From: Microbacterium sp. SORGH_AS_0428
Lineage (GTDB): Bacteria; Actinomycetota; Actinomycetes; Actinomycetales; Microbacteriaceae
Length of the DNA stretch: 64,000 nt
NCBI RefSeq assembly: GCF_031453615.1
Contig: NZ_JAVIZT010000001.1
Location: 124,001-188,000 of the forward strand
Direction: 5' to 3'
Below, piece after piece: positions 28,402 to 37,813 of this stretch. Position numbers and translations under genes: made by a program. The notes under the pieces are model-generated. The model made no database searches, was not told the DNA's origin, and was given only the letters and a program-made list of their open reading frames with translations. Position 1 is the first letter of the stretch. Each line of letters opens with the position of its first letter.

Positions 28402-30099
28402 TCAGCGCGTCGTCTCGGCGAGGAGGTGCTCACGCACCTGCTTGCGCAGCACCTTCCCGATGAGCGACTTCGGCAGCTCCTCGACGATGAACAGACGCCG
28501 CGGCACCTTGTAGGGCGTAAGGATCCCGCGGGCGAAGCTGCGGATCGCCTCGGTGTCGACCTCGGCGCCGGGGGCGACGACGATGGCGGCGACGACCTCT
28601 TCGCCGGCGTGCTCGTCGGGGAGGCCGACCACGGCCACATCTTCGACCTGCGGGTGCTGGCGCAGCACGTTCTCCACCTCGGTGGGTGCGACGTTGAAGC
28701 CGCCCGTGATGATGAGCTCCTTGATGCGGTCGACGATGCGCACGAAGCCGGCCTCGTCGATCGTCACGATGTCGCCCGTCCGGAACCAGCCGTCGACGAA
28801 GACCTCCTCGGTCGCCTCCGGCTTGCCGTAGTAACCCGAGAACACCTGCGGCCCGCGCACGAGCAGCTCGCCCGCGGCGCCGGGAGTGACGTCGACCCGA
28901 GGGTTCTCCGGGTCGACGACGCGGCACTCCGTGCCTGGCAGCGGAAGCCCCACGGTGCCGGGCACCCTGTTCTCGGCAACGGGGTTGGCCATCAGTACGG
29001 GGGAGCACTCACTGAGACCGTAGCCCTCGACCAGGTATCCGCCGGTCGCCTTCTCGAACGGTACGACGAGCTCGTGCGGGAGCGCCATGGCTCCGGAGAT
29101 CGCGATCCGGGTCCCCGCGAGCGAGACCCCCTTCGCCTGTGCCGCCCGCAGCAGCCGGTCGGCGATGGGCGGAACCAGCGGCAGGAAAGTCGCGGGGTGC
29201 TTCTTCGTCACGGCGAGGACCATGTCGGGGTCGAAGCGCGGGAACAGCACGAGCCGCGCGCCCATCGACATGGCGAAGGTGAGACAGAGGGTGAGCCCGT
29301 AGGCGTGGAACATCGGCAGCACGGCATAGACGACGCACCCCTCGCCGCGGTGGATCGAGGGCACCCACGCCCTCGACTGCGCCGCGTTGGCGAGCAGGTT
29401 CCGGTGCGTGAGTCTGGCGCCCTTCGGTGTGCCGGTGGTGCCGCTCGTGTACTGGATGATGGCGAGATCGTCCGACGTCGGAGCGGGATGCGAGGCCGGA
29501 AGCGGCTCGCTGCGCAGCAACTGGTCCCAGTCGATACCGCCGCGGACCTTCGCGTGCAGCGCGGCGCGGGACTCGCGGGCCTTGGCGATGGGCAGGCGGA
29601 GCGCGGCGCGGGTCGTGAAGGGCATCGCGCGCGTCAGATCCACCGTCACGAGCGTCGAGACGCGGACATCCTTGGGGAACGCCTGCACGGTGGCCGCGAC
29701 CTTGCTCCAGACGATGGCGTGCTTGGCCCCGTGATCCTCGAACTGCTTACGCAGCTCGCGCGCCGTGTAGAGCGGGTTGTGCTCGACGACGACGGCACCG
29801 AGGCGCAGGACGGCGTAGAAGGCGATGATGTGCTGCGGGCAGTTGGGCAGGACGATCGCGACGGGGTCGCCCCGGCGGACGCCCTGCGCGTGGAGTCCGG
29901 CGGCCGCGCGGGAGATGGCCCGGTCGAGCTCTCGGTACGTGGTCTCTCGCCCGAAGAACTGCAGTGCGACGGCATCCGGATACTCGTCTGCCGAGGCCTG
30001 CACGATGTCCACGAGGGAGCCCGAGACCGGTTCGAGGTCGTCGGGTACTCCGTCGGCGTAGCTGCGGACCCAGGGGCGGGGAGGATCGAAGGTCGTCAC
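28402..30099 (-). CDS. Long-chain acyl-CoA synthetase/AMP-binding ligase (FadD-like)
   Basis: 565 residues, GTG start. Adenylate-forming enzyme that activates fatty acids to acyl-CoA. The ATP loop IIQYTSGTTGTPKGARLTHR is about residue 215, followed by YGLSECSPVLMANP, GELLVRGPQVFSGYY, GWFRTGDIVTID and RIKELIITGGFNVAPTEVE; the C-terminal lysine is in ELPKSLIGKVLRK. Length and motif order fit long-chain fatty-acyl-CoA ligases. Chain specificity cannot be read. Divergent from gatC with both promoters in 55 bases. Confidence 0.93.
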   Translation of the reverse strand: MTTFDPPRPWVRSYADGVPDDLEPVSGSLVDIVQASADEYPDAVALQFFGRETTYRELDRAISRAAAGLHAQGVRRGDPVAIVLPNCPQHIIAFYAVLRLGAVVVEHNPLYTARELRKQFEDHGAKHAIVWSKVAATVQAFPKDVRVSTLVTVDLTRAMPFTTRAALRLPIAKARESRAALHAKVRGGIDWDQLLRSEPLPASHPAPTSDDLAIIQYTSGTTGTPKGARLTHRNLLANAAQSRAWVPSIHRGEGCVVYAVLPMFHAYGLTLCLTFAMSMGARLVLFPRFDPDMVLAVTKKHPATFLPLVPPIADRLLRAAQAKGVSLAGTRIAISGAMALPHELVVPFEKATGGYLVEGYGLSECSPVLMANPVAENRVPGTVGLPLPGTECRVVDPENPRVDVTPGAAGELLVRGPQVFSGYYGKPEATEEVFVDGWFRTGDIVTIDEAGFVRIVDRIKELIITGGFNVAPTEVENVLRQHPQVEDVAVVGLPDEHAGEEVVAAIVVAPGAEVDTEAIRSFARGILTPYKVPRRLFIVEELPKSLIGKVLRKQVREHLLAETTR

Positions 30100-30106
30100 C
30101 CGGCAC

Positions 30107-30112
30107 AGCCTA
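30107..30112 (-). promoter_or_regulatory. Putative -10 element TAGGCT of the acyl-CoA ligase gene, leaderless
   Basis: Minus-strand TAGGCT, seven bases, then GTG 30099. It stands 30 bases from the opposing gatC hexamer. Confidence 0.55.
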
Positions 30113-30142
30113 CGGGCGCAAGGCTGCCGGGCGCGGCCGAAC

Positions 30143-30148
30143 TAGACT
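30143..30148 (+). promoter_or_regulatory. Putative -10 element TAGACT of gatCAB, leaderless
   Basis: TAGACT, six bases (GTCGGG), then the gatC GTG at 30155. It would drive the overlapping gatC-gatA-gatB operon. Confidence 0.6.
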
Positions 30149-30154
30149 GTCGGG

Positions 30155-30454
30155 GTGTCGGAAATCACCCCAGATCTCGTGCGCCATCTCGGCGTCCTCG
30201 CCCGGATCCAATTGAGCGACGAGGAGGTCGGGCGCCTCACCGGTCAGCTCGACGCGATCGTCGACAACATCGCGAAGGTGTCGGAGGTCGCGACGCCCGA
30301 TGTCGTCGCGACGAGCCACCCGATCCCGCTGCAGAACGTCTTCCGTGACGACGAGCACAGCGAGGCGCTGTCTCTCGCCGAGGTCCTGCAGAACGCGCCG
30401 GATGCGGCCGAGGACCGCTTCCGCGTGACGGCGATCCTGGGGGAGGAGCAGTGA
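30155..30454 (+). CDS. gatC: Asp-tRNA(Asn)/Glu-tRNA(Gln) amidotransferase subunit C
   Basis: 99 residues, standard for GatC, the small subunit that wraps around GatA/GatB. Conserved parts are [31 protein letters not shown], and [21 protein letters not shown] start. Its stop overlaps the gatA start by four bases, so the subunits are made together. Confidence 0.95.
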   Translation: MSEITPDLVRHLGVLARIQLSDEEVGRLTGQLDAIVDNIAKVSEVATPDVVATSHPIPLQNVFRDDEHSEALSLAEVLQNAPDAAEDRFRVTAILGEEQ

Positions 30455-31965
30455 GCGACATCATCCGTCTCAGCGCGGCTGATCTCGCCGCCAAGCTCGC
30501 CGCCGGCGAGGTGTCCAGCGTCGAGGCGACCCAGGCGCACCTGGATCGCATCGCCGCCGTCGATGGCGATGTCCACGCGTTCCTGCACGTCAACGAGGGT
30601 GCGCTGACCGCGGCCGCGGACATCGACCGCCGCCGCGCGAGCGGCGAGGTCCTGGGTGAGCTGGCCGGTGTGCCGCTGGCCATCAAGGACGTCCTCGTCA
30701 CCACCGACATGCCCTCCACGAGCGGATCCAAGATCCTCGAGGGCTACATGTCGCCCTACGATGCGACCGTCGTCGCGCGGGCTCGCGCTGCGGGCCTCGT
30801 GCCGCTGGGCAAGACCAACATGGACGAGTTCGCGATGGGCTCCTCGACGGAGCACTCCGCGTACGGCCCCACTCGCAATCCGTGGGACCTCGATCGGATC
30901 CCCGGAGGCTCCGGCGGTGGCTCGGCGGCCGCCGTCGCCGCCTTCGAAGCTCCGCTGGCGCTCGGCTCCGACACCGGCGGCTCCATCCGTCAGCCCGCGC
31001 ACGTGACGGGCACGGTCGGCATGAAGCCGACCTACGGCGGTGTCAGCCGCTACGGCGCCATCGCGCTCGCATCGAGCCTGGACCAGGTGGGGCCTGTCAC
31101 GCGGACGGTTCTCGACTCTGCGCTGCTGCACGACGTCATCGCCGGTCACGACCCTCACGACTCCACGTCGCTCACCGACGCCTGGCCGTCGTTCGCGGCC
31201 GCGGCGCGCGAAGGTTCCACCGGCGAGAGCCTCAAGGGACTCAAGGTCGGCGTCATCCGTGAACTCGACGACCGCGGCTTCCAGCAGGGCGTGTCGGACT
31301 CGTTCCGCGCGGCTCTCGCGGCGATGCAGGCACAGGGTGCGGAGATCGTCGAGGTCAGTGCTCCGCACTTCGAGTACGGTGTCGCGGCCTACTACCTCAT
31401 CCTGCCCGCCGAGGCATCGAGCAATCTCGCGAAGTTCGACTCCGTCCGCTTCGGGATGCGGGTGAGCCCGCACGCCGCGGCCACGGTCGAGGACGTGATG
31501 GCCGCCACCCGGGAGGCCGGCTTCGGCGACGAGGTGAAGCGTCGCATCATCCTCGGCACGTATGCGCTCTCCGCGGGCTACTACGACGCCTATTACGGCA
31601 GTGCCCAGAAGGTGCGCACCCTCATCCAGCTCGACTTCGACGAGGCCTTCGCGAAGGTCGACGTCATCGCGACGCCGTCCGCGCCCACGACGGCGTTCCG
31701 CCTGGGCGAGAAGATCGACGACCCGTTGCAGATGTACCTCAACGACGTGACGACCATCCCCGCGAACCTGGCCGGCGTGCCGGGGATCTCCGTGCCGTCG
31801 GGCGTCGCGGCCGAGGACGGACTGCCGGTGGGCATCCAGTTCCTCGCCCCCGCGCGTGAGGATGCGCGTCTGTACCGCGTGGGAGCGGCGCTCGAAGCGC
31901 TGCTCGTCGATTCGTGGGGCGGGCCGCTGCTCGATCGCGCCCCTGTTCTGGGAGGGACCCGCTGA
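30451..31965 (+). CDS. gatA: Asp-tRNA(Asn)/Glu-tRNA(Gln) amidotransferase subunit A
   Basis: 504 residues. The glutaminase subunit that releases ammonia for converting misacylated Glu-tRNA(Gln). The amidase-signature triad is complete: K79 (LAIKDVLVT), S154 in the Gly-rich [14 protein letters not shown], and S178 in [14 protein letters not shown]. The GTG start (30451) overlaps gatC. Indicates that this organism uses indirect aminoacylation. Confidence 0.97.
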   Translation: MSDIIRLSAADLAAKLAAGEVSSVEATQAHLDRIAAVDGDVHAFLHVNEGALTAAADIDRRRASGEVLGELAGVPLAIKDVLVTTDMPSTSGSKILEGYMSPYDATVVARARAAGLVPLGKTNMDEFAMGSSTEHSAYGPTRNPWDLDRIPGGSGGGSAAAVAAFEAPLALGSDTGGSIRQPAHVTGTVGMKPTYGGVSRYGAIALASSLDQVGPVTRTVLDSALLHDVIAGHDPHDSTSLTDAWPSFAAAAREGSTGESLKGLKVGVIRELDDRGFQQGVSDSFRAALAAMQAQGAEIVEVSAPHFEYGVAAYYLILPAEASSNLAKFDSVRFGMRVSPHAAATVEDVMAATREAGFGDEVKRRIILGTYALSAGYYDAYYGSAQKVRTLIQLDFDEAFAKVDVIATPSAPTTAFRLGEKIDDPLQMYLNDVTTIPANLAGVPGISVPSGVAAEDGLPVGIQFLAPAREDARLYRVGAALEALLVDSWGGPLLDRAPVLGGTR

Positions 31966-33479
31966 TGGCCAAGGACAAGCTGATGGACTTCGATGCGGCC
32001 CTCGAGCTGTTCGAGCCCGTGCTGGGCTTCGAGGTCCACGTGGAGCTCAACACGCGCACGAAGATGTTCTCGGCGGCGCCGAACCCCGCGCACCCCGGCA
32101 ACCATCAGGCCGCTCCGAACACGCTCGTCGCACCCGTGGACATGGGCCTGCCCGGAGCGCTGCCGGTCGTCAACGCCACCGCCATCCGGTCCTCGATCAG
32201 CCTGGGGCTCGCGCTCGGCTGCTCGATCGCCCCGTCCAGCCGCTTCGCGCGGAAGAACTACTTCTACCCGGACCTGGGCAAGAACTACCAGATCTCGCAG
32301 TACGACGAACCGATCGCGTTCGACGGTCAGGTCGAGATCGAGCTCGCCGACGGAACGCTCGTGACGGTTCCCATCGAGCGCGCCCACATGGAAGAGGACG
32401 CGGGTAAGTTGACCCACGTCGGTGGCTCCACCGGTCGCATCCAGGGCGCCGAGTACTCGCTCGTCGACTACAACCGCGCCGGTGTGCCCCTCGTGGAGAT
32501 CGTCACGCGCCCCATCTTCGGCGCCGAGCACCGGGCCCCGGAGATCGCCAAGGCCTACGTCGCCGCCATCCGAGACATCGTCCTGTCCCTCGGCATCTCG
32601 GAAGCCCGCCTCGAGCGCGGCAACCTGCGCTGCGACGCGAACGTCTCGCTGCGTCCGCGCGGGGCGGAGAAGCTCGGCACGCGTACCGAGACGAAGAACG
32701 TGAACTCGATGCGCTCCGTCGAGCGCGCCGTGCGGTACGAGATCCAGCGCCAGGCGGCGATCCTCGCCGCCGGCGGCACAATCACGCAGGAGACGCGGCA
32801 CTGGCACGAGGACACGGGGACGACGTCGCCGGGTCGTCCCAAATCGGATGCCGACGACTACCGGTACTTCCCGGAGCCCGACCTGCTGCCCGTGGTCCCC
32901 GCCCCGGAGCTGATCGAGCAGCTGCGCGCCGCGCTCCCCGAACCGCCCGCGGCCCGCCGACGCCGGTTGAAGACCGAATGGGGTTTCACCGACCTCGAGT
33001 TCCAGGACGTCGCCAACGGCGGACTCCTCGCCGAGGTCGAAGCCACGATCGCCGCGGGTGCGAGCCCGGCCGCCGCGCGCAAGTGGTGGACCGGAGAGAT
33101 CACGCGTGTCGCGAACGCCCAGGAGCGGGAGGCGGCGGACCTCGTGACGCCGGCCGACGTCGCCGCCCTGCAGGCGCTCGTGGATGCGGGCACCCTCACC
33201 GACAAGCTCGCACGTCAGGTGCTCGAGGGCGTCATCGCCGGTGAGGGCTCGCCGCAGGAGGTCGTCGATGCCCGCGGGCTCGCGGTGGTCTCGGATGACG
33301 GCGCGCTCATCGCCGCGATCGATGACGCCCTCGCGGCCCAGCCCGACGTGCTGGCGAAGATCCGCGACGGCAAGGTCCAGGCCGCGGGCGCCGTCATCGG
33401 CGCCGTCATGAAGGCGATGAAGGGGCAAGCCGACGCGGCCCGCGTCCGTGAACTGGTGCTGGAGCGCGCCGCGCAGTGA
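31965..33479 (+). CDS. gatB: Asp-tRNA(Asn)/Glu-tRNA(Gln) amidotransferase subunit B
   Basis: 504 residues from ATG 31965, which shares its A with the gatA stop and has GGGAGGGA upstream. GatB binds the misacylated tRNA and activates it with ATP. Family segments: [102 protein letters not shown] and [12 protein letters not shown]. The helical YqeY-like tail ends the protein. A strong hairpin follows at 33486. Confidence 0.97.
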   Translation: MAKDKLMDFDAALELFEPVLGFEVHVELNTRTKMFSAAPNPAHPGNHQAAPNTLVAPVDMGLPGALPVVNATAIRSSISLGLALGCSIAPSSRFARKNYFYPDLGKNYQISQYDEPIAFDGQVEIELADGTLVTVPIERAHMEEDAGKLTHVGGSTGRIQGAEYSLVDYNRAGVPLVEIVTRPIFGAEHRAPEIAKAYVAAIRDIVLSLGISEARLERGNLRCDANVSLRPRGAEKLGTRTETKNVNSMRSVERAVRYEIQRQAAILAAGGTITQETRHWHEDTGTTSPGRPKSDADDYRYFPEPDLLPVVPAPELIEQLRAALPEPPAARRRRLKTEWGFTDLEFQDVANGGLLAEVEATIAAGASPAAARKWWTGEITRVANAQEREAADLVTPADVAALQALVDAGTLTDKLARQVLEGVIAGEGSPQEVVDARGLAVVSDDGALIAAIDDALAAQPDVLAKIRDGKVQAAGAVIGAVMKAMKGQADAARVRELVLERAAQ

Positions 33480-33485
33480 CCCTGC

Positions 33486-33522
33486 TCTCCCGCGGGCCGC
33501 GATGTCGGCGGTCCGCGGGAGA
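33486..33522 (+). terminator. 15-pair hairpin after gatB
   Basis: TCTCCCGCGGGCCGC (33486-33500), seven-base loop, GCGGTCCGCGGGAGA (33508-33522), with one G-T pair. Its right arm runs into GAGAAT (33519-33524), which is six bases before the dinB ATG and may be the dinB -10 element, so terminator and promoter overlap. Confidence 0.7.
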
Positions 33523-33530
33523 ATGATCGT

Positions 33531-34787
33531 ATGGGACGCGGCGACGGATCCGGGCGCATCGTGTCGCCGGCCGATGCCGACGACACCGGCGCGGGCATCC
33601 TGCACGTCGACATGGACGCGTTCTATGCCGCCGTCGCCGTGCTCGACGATCCATCGTTGGCGGGCAAGCCGCTGATCATCGGATCGCCCGAAGGTCGCAG
33701 CGTCGTCTCGAGCGCGTCGTACGAGGCCCGTCGTTACGGCGTGCGCTCCGCCATGCCGGTGTCACAGGCGATGCGTCTGTGTCCATCGGCGGTGATCGTG
33801 CCGCCGCGCTTCGACCGCTACACGACCCTCTCGGCGCAGGTCATGGACATCTTCCGCGAGTTCACTCCTCTGGTCGAGCCGCTGTCGATCGACGAAGCGT
33901 TTCTGGACGTGCGCGGTTCGCGCCGCCTCTGGGGCAGCCCCGGGACGATCGCGCGGCTGCTGCGTGCCCGGGTTCTCGAGCGCACCGGGCTCGTGTGCAG
34001 CGTGGGAGCAGCGGCGACGAAGCACGTCGCGAAGATGGCATCGACGCTCAGCAAGCCCGACGGGCTGCTGATCATCGCAGCCGCCGACACCGCCGCTTTC
34101 CTCGCGCCCCGACCGGTTCGTGCGATGTGGGGCGTGGGCCCCCGCTCCGCGGAAGTCCTCGAGGCCCGCGGCATCCGCACGATCGGCGACGTCCTGCAGA
34201 CCCCGCGGCCGGTGCTCGAGAGAGCACTCGGTCCCGCCATGGGGGAGCGCGTCTGGCATCTGGCGCGCGGCGAGGATGCGCGTGAGGTCTCCGTCGAGCG
34301 GATCGACAAGAGCATCGGTCACGAGGAGACCTTCCACGACGACGTCGACGACGACACGGTGCTCCGAGCGGAAGTGCGCCGTCTCGCCGACCGGGTGGGC
34401 GCGAGACTTCGGGCGCACGATGTCGAGGCGGCGACGGTGGCCATCAAGGTGCGTTTCGCGGACTTCCGCACCCTGTCGCGGTCGGTGACCCTGCCCGAGC
34501 CCACCGCAGTGGGACAGCGGATCGGCGATGCTGCGCTGCGTCTGCTCGCGGGCATCGACAGGTCTCTTCCCGTGCGGCTCATCGGGGTGCGGGGCGAGAA
34601 CCTGCGCTCGTCCGGCATGATGGCCACTCTCTGGGACGACGACGCCGAGTGGCGGCGCGTCGAAGAGGCTCTCGACGACGCTTCGAGCCGTTTCGGCCGC
34701 GGAGCGGTCACCCGCGCGGCCCTGCTGGGCGCGCCGCGTGCCGGCGGCTCCTTGCCTTCGCACCCCCGCCCACCCCGGTCCGAGTGA
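33531..34787 (+). CDS. dinB: DNA polymerase IV (Y-family)
   Basis: 418 residues. Error-prone translesion polymerase. Catalytic motifs: ILHVDMDAFYAAVAVLDDP with the metal-binding Asp pair, VVSSASYEARRYGVRSAMP, SIDEAFLDV with the third acidic residue, then the thumb helix-hairpin-helix WGVGPRSAEVLEARGIRTIG, and the little-finger domain with ETFHDDVDDD. No LexA-type operator (GAAC-N4-GTTC) is visible upstream. The start ATG 33531 gives a hydrophilic 18-residue extension before the first motif; the next downstream Met (33615) would cut into that motif. Confidence 0.93.
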   Translation: MGRGDGSGRIVSPADADDTGAGILHVDMDAFYAAVAVLDDPSLAGKPLIIGSPEGRSVVSSASYEARRYGVRSAMPVSQAMRLCPSAVIVPPRFDRYTTLSAQVMDIFREFTPLVEPLSIDEAFLDVRGSRRLWGSPGTIARLLRARVLERTGLVCSVGAAATKHVAKMASTLSKPDGLLIIAAADTAAFLAPRPVRAMWGVGPRSAEVLEARGIRTIGDVLQTPRPVLERALGPAMGERVWHLARGEDAREVSVERIDKSIGHEETFHDDVDDDTVLRAEVRRLADRVGARLRAHDVEAATVAIKVRFADFRTLSRSVTLPEPTAVGQRIGDAALRLLAGIDRSLPVRLIGVRGENLRSSGMMATLWDDDAEWRRVEEALDDASSRFGRGAVTRAALLGAPRAGGSLPSHPRPPRSE

Positions 34788-34819
34788 GTCAAGGCGTAGG
34801 TGTCGTGCGTTTCTGCCGT

Positions 34820-34825
34820 TAGCGT
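34820..34825 (+). promoter_or_regulatory. Putative -10 element TAGCGT, leaderless arrangement
   Basis: TAGCGT, six bases (GGGGGC), then ATG 34832 of the GerW-like gene. Confidence 0.45.
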
Positions 34826-34831
34826 GGGGGC

Positions 34832-35152
34832 ATGGCCAACTTCGTTCTCGATCTCGGTAAGCAGTCCGCATCCCTGGGCGTCACCTCCGTCTACGGCGAG
34901 CAGCAGGACGTCGACGGCGTGCGCTTCATCCCGGTCGCGCTCGCGTGGCACGGCTTCGGGGGAGGCTCCGACGACAGCGGCAACGAGGGCGGTGGGGGCG
35001 GCGGCTACACGGTTCCGTTGGGCGCGTACATCCGCAAGGGCGACGACCTGCGCTTCGAACCGAACCTGGTGTCGCTGCTCGCGGTGGCGATTCCGTTCGT
35101 CTTCGTCGCCGGTCGCGCGCTGAGCCGCGTGATCCGCGCCCTCAAGAAGTAA
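34832..35152 (+). CDS. GerW/YtfJ-like protein with C-terminal membrane segment
   Basis: 106 residues. The middle VDGVRFIPVALAWHGFGGGS followed by a Gly-rich loop (GGGGGGYTVPLGAY) matches the Spore_YtfJ/GerW fold, which also occurs in non-sporulating actinobacteria with unknown role. A hydrophobic stretch LVSLLAVAIPFVFVAGRAL with a basic tail anchors the C-terminus. The next gene begins two bases after its TAA stop, so both are probably in one transcript. Confidence 0.65.
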   Translation: MANFVLDLGKQSASLGVTSVYGEQQDVDGVRFIPVALAWHGFGGGSDDSGNEGGGGGGYTVPLGAYIRKGDDLRFEPNLVSLLAVAIPFVFVAGRALSRVIRALKK

Positions 35153-35153
35153 C

Positions 35154-35693
35154 GTGGCGCAGGTCGGCGCATCGCTGGCCGACATCGCCGCATCCGTCGA
35201 CGCATGCGGGCCGACGTGTCTCGTCGTCATCGACGGTCGGTCCGGAGCGGGCAAGACGACGCTCGCACGCGAGCTCGCGGCAGCGCGGCCCGCTTTCACC
35301 GTCCTGTCGCTCGACCAGCTCTATCCCGGATGGGACGGGCTGCGCAGTGGTGCGGATGCGGCGATCACCGGCGTGCTGGGGCCACTGGCGGAGGGTCGTG
35401 CCGGGCGGTGGCGGGGCTGGGACTGGGAGGCGGACGCGCCGGCTGCCTGGCACGAGGTCGCGCCCGGAACGCCGCTGATCATCGAGGGCGCGGGTGTCCT
35501 GACGCCGGCGGCGGCCGCTCTGGCGCCCGTGCGCGTCTGGGTCGAGGCGGACGACGCCGTGCGACGGGAGCGCGCACTGCGACGCGACGGTGCGACGTAC
35601 GAGCCCCATTGGGACCGGTGGGCGGCCCAGGAGCGGCAGCACCTGCGCACGCACGACCCGCGGTCGCTCGCGACGCACCTGTTCCGCCTCTGA
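35154..35693 (+). CDS. P-loop nucleoside/nucleotide kinase-like protein
   Basis: 179 residues, GTG start just after the GerW-like stop. Walker A is VVIDGRSGAGKTTLA near residue 23, followed by LSLDQLYPGWDGL, a DWE segment (RGWDWEADAPAAWHEV), IIEGAGVLTPAA (Walker B-like) and a lid-like RRERALRRDG. This fits the uridine-kinase-like family of small actinobacterial P-loop kinases. Substrate unknown. Confidence 0.7.
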   Translation: MAQVGASLADIAASVDACGPTCLVVIDGRSGAGKTTLARELAAARPAFTVLSLDQLYPGWDGLRSGADAAITGVLGPLAEGRAGRWRGWDWEADAPAAWHEVAPGTPLIIEGAGVLTPAAAALAPVRVWVEADDAVRRERALRRDGATYEPHWDRWAAQERQHLRTHDPRSLATHLFRL

Positions 35694-35694
35694 A

Positions 35695-36186
35695 TCAGAG
35701 GTCGTCGGTAGCGCTGATCAGCAGCTCGAGCCGATAGCCGAGCCACTCGTACACGCCGAAGCGGGGATCGTCTGCCGGATGATCCTCCTCGTCGTCGATG
35801 CCCAGTCGCGCAGCCAGGACGAGCCGTACGGCATTGAGCGTCCGCATCCACGCCGCCACCTGGCGCGGCTCGAGCGAGATCTCCATCTGTGCGAGCGCCT
35901 CGTCGAAGGCGTCGTCGTCGGACGGGTCCAGCTCACCCGCGCTGGCGAGGTCGGCCAGGACGGTGCCGGCCTCCGCGCTTCGCCGGCGAAGGAGGTCAGC
36001 GCGGGTCGTGGCGTGGAACTGATCCGCCGACGCCGCGTCTTCGGGGTAGGCCGAGGGTGTCAGGCGTGCGATCGCCGGGTCGGATGCGGCATCCGCATCC
36101 GCCAGCAGATCGACGAACTGCCCGACGAGGCCTCGCAGGTGGACGGCCTCGACGCGCGTGAAGGACAGGGTGACGGTGTCGCTCAT
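35695..36186 (-). CDS. DUF2017 family protein
   Basis: 163 residues from ATG 36186, which overlaps the clpS stop (ATGA). DUF2017 members follow clpS in actinobacteria; function unknown. Conserved features are the N-terminal VEAVHLRGLVGQFVDLL and the C-terminal WMRTLNAVRLVLAARLGID and VYEWLGYRLELLI. All helical, acidic, no membrane segment. It may modulate ClpS/ClpCP proteolysis, judged only from position. Confidence 0.8.
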   Translation of the reverse strand: MSDTVTLSFTRVEAVHLRGLVGQFVDLLADADAASDPAIARLTPSAYPEDAASADQFHATTRADLLRRRSAEAGTVLADLASAGELDPSDDDAFDEALAQMEISLEPRQVAAWMRTLNAVRLVLAARLGIDDEEDHPADDPRFGVYEWLGYRLELLISATDDL

Positions 36187-36488
36187 GCGCCGGGTGCCCG
36201 TCGGACCGTCGCCCAGAGCCCGTAGTCGTGCATGGCCTGCGCGTGCAGCTCCATCTGTTCCCGCATCCCCTCCGCGACGACGGCATGTCCGTCGTTGTGC
36301 ACCGCCATCATGCGCCGGGTGGCCTCCTCCCGGGAGAAGCCGAAGTACTCGCGGAAGACGCGGACGACGTAGCTCATGAGGTTGACGGGGTCGTTCCAGA
36401 CGACGGTCTGCCAATGCGGGTCGAGGGCCCCGGCCGCGCCGAGATCGACTCGTTCATCGAGGTCGGGGTTCGCGAGCGCGGCCATCAT
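36183..36488 (-). CDS. clpS: ATP-dependent Clp protease adaptor ClpS
   Basis: 101 residues from ATG 36488 (ATGA with the preceding gene); a GTG at 36494 would add two residues. ClpS delivers N-degron substrates to the Clp chaperone. The family core is WQTVVWNDPVNLMSYVVRVF, then SREEATRRMMAVHNDGHAVV with the hydrophobic-residue pocket, ending EQMELHAQAMHDYGLWATV. Central gene of a three-gene overlapping operon. Confidence 0.95.
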   Translation of the reverse strand: MMAALANPDLDERVDLGAAGALDPHWQTVVWNDPVNLMSYVVRVFREYFGFSREEATRRMMAVHNDGHAVVAEGMREQMELHAQAMHDYGLWATVRRAPGA

Positions 36489-36835
36489 GCCCACCCCAGT
36501 TCGTGCAGACGGGCGTCATCGATGCCGTAGAAGTGCGCGATCTCGTGCACGAGTGTCGTGTGCACCTCATCACGGAGCTCCTGCTCGTCGGCACACGCGT
36601 TCAGGTGGGGCTCGCGATACACCACGATCCGATCGGGCAGCTCGCCGACGCCGTAGCGGTCGCGCTCGGTGAGCGCCCACCCGTCGTACAGTCCGAACAG
36701 TTCGCCCTGCTCGTCGTCCGAGCGGTCCTCGACCACGAACACGACATTGTCGAGCCCGTCGACCATGTCGTCGGGGAGACGGTCGAGCTCCTCGACGACG
36801 AGGCGTTCGAAGCTCTCGCGATCCATCTCAAGCAT
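36485..36835 (-). CDS. Small zincin-like metallopeptidase
   Basis: 116 residues from ATG 36835; ATG 36826 is also possible. The zinc motif is VHEIAHFYGID (H97-E98-x-x-H101). Acidic N-terminal half with VEELDRLPDDMVDGLDNVV and VYREPHLNAC. The family (about 110-130 residues, metallopeptidase family, PF06262-type) is of unknown substrate. First gene of the operon with clpS and DUF2017, so a link to protein turnover is plausible. Confidence 0.85.
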   Translation of the reverse strand: MLEMDRESFERLVVEELDRLPDDMVDGLDNVVFVVEDRSDDEQGELFGLYDGWALTERDRYGVGELPDRIVVYREPHLNACADEQELRDEVHTTLVHEIAHFYGIDDARLHELGWA

Positions 36836-36871
36836 CAGGCGACCCTGCCTCGCAGCGGAGGGAAGAAGTGG

Positions 36872-36944
36872 GGTGGCTAACGGGGCTTGAACCCGCGACC
36901 CCCGCGACCACAACGCGGTGCTCTACCAACTGAGCTATAGCCAC
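36872..36944 (-). tRNA. tRNA-His (anticodon GTG)
   Basis: Acceptor stem GTGGCTA/TAGCCAC, D arm with GCTCAGTTGGTAGAGC, anticodon stem CCGCG/CGCGG around loop TTGTGGT (anticodon GTG), T arm GCGGGTTCAAGCCCCGT. A G stands before the first stem base (plus C at 36945) opposite the discriminator C, as expected for the extra G-1 of tRNA-His. CCA is not encoded. Confidence 0.93.
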
Positions 36945-36981
36945 CATGTCTCCCGCTCGCGCGGGCAACCAAACGATTCTC

Positions 36982-37605
36982 TCACACCTCTGGGGCAAAT
37001 GATGACACGACGTTCGCCGCGACCGACTTCGCGTCGTCGCTGGACGGACCGGGCTGTGAGACGAACACGGCTTCGCGGTAGTAGGCCAGCTCGCGGATGG
37101 ATTCGCGGATGTCGGCGAGGGCCCGGTGGCCGCCGTTCTTGGCGGGTGCATTGAAGTACACCCGCGGATACCAGCGGCGCGAGAGCTCCTTGATGCTGGA
37201 GACGTCGACGTTGCGGTAGTGCAGCCACCGGTCGAGTCGCGGCATGTAGCGAGCGAGGAAGGCGCGGTCCGTGCCGATGGTGTTGCCCGCCAGCGGCGCC
37301 TTGCCTTCGATCGGCGCGAAGCGCTGCACGTACTCGAGCGCCTGGAACTCGGCCTCGGCGACGCTCACGCCGGAGGGGATCTCCTCGAGAAGCCCGGAGG
37401 ATCGGTGCATCTCGGTGACGAAGTCGTTCATGTTCGCCAACGCGGAGGCGTCGGGGCGGATGACGATCTGGAAGCCCTCGTCGAGGATGTTCAGCTCGAA
37501 GTCCGTGATCACGATCGCGATCTCGACGAGCTCGTCGATCTGAGGATCGAGACCCGTCATCTCGCAGTCGATCCACACCAGCCGGTCGCCATCGGTCGTA
37601 CTCAC
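36982..37605 (-). CDS. orn: Oligoribonuclease
   Basis: 207 residues from GTG 37605, correctly spaced after GAGGAGG; GTG 37611 is too close to it. Orn degrades RNA dinucleotides, including pGpG and pApA from cyclic dinucleotides. DEDDh motifs: LVWIDCEMTGLDPQIDELVE (first D and E), IGTDRAFLARYMPRLD (second D), and HRALADIRESIREL (H and last D). Next to tRNA-His as in many actinobacteria. Confidence 0.96.
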   Translation of the reverse strand: MSTTDGDRLVWIDCEMTGLDPQIDELVEIAIVITDFELNILDEGFQIVIRPDASALANMNDFVTEMHRSSGLLEEIPSGVSVAEAEFQALEYVQRFAPIEGKAPLAGNTIGTDRAFLARYMPRLDRWLHYRNVDVSSIKELSRRWYPRVYFNAPAKNGGHRALADIRESIRELAYYREAVFVSQPGPSSDDAKSVAANVVSSFAPEV

Positions 37606-37651
37606 GTGCACATCCTCCTCGTGTGTTCCGACACGGACGAGTCGGAGACGG

Positions 37652-37727
37652 TGGTCCCCCCGGCAGGAATCGAACCTGCGACCAAGAGATTAGAAGGCTC
37701 CTGCTCTATCCGCTGAGCTACGGGGGG
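37652..37727 (-). tRNA. tRNA-Arg (anticodon TCT)
   Basis: Acceptor CCCCCCG/CGGGGGG, D arm GCTCAGCGGATAGAGC, loop CTTCTAA (anticodon TCT), T arm GCAGGTTCGATTCCTGC, and an encoded CCA at 37652-37654. The anticodon stem GGAGC/TCTCT holds a G-T pair and a C-T mismatch next to the loop. It decodes the rare AGA (and possibly AGG) codon of this high-GC genome. Confidence 0.92.
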
Positions 37728-37813
37728 CCGCATCCTCCAGCGTAGCGCGATGGGCCTGGTGCCCGACCGCCGGACGGCGTAGCGTCGGGGCCATACGGAC
37801 GAGGAGGTTCGGC

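Noticed and set aside
33525..33530. SOS operator for dinB
   Set aside because: No GAAC-N4-GTTC-like sequence in the 51 bases between gatB and dinB.
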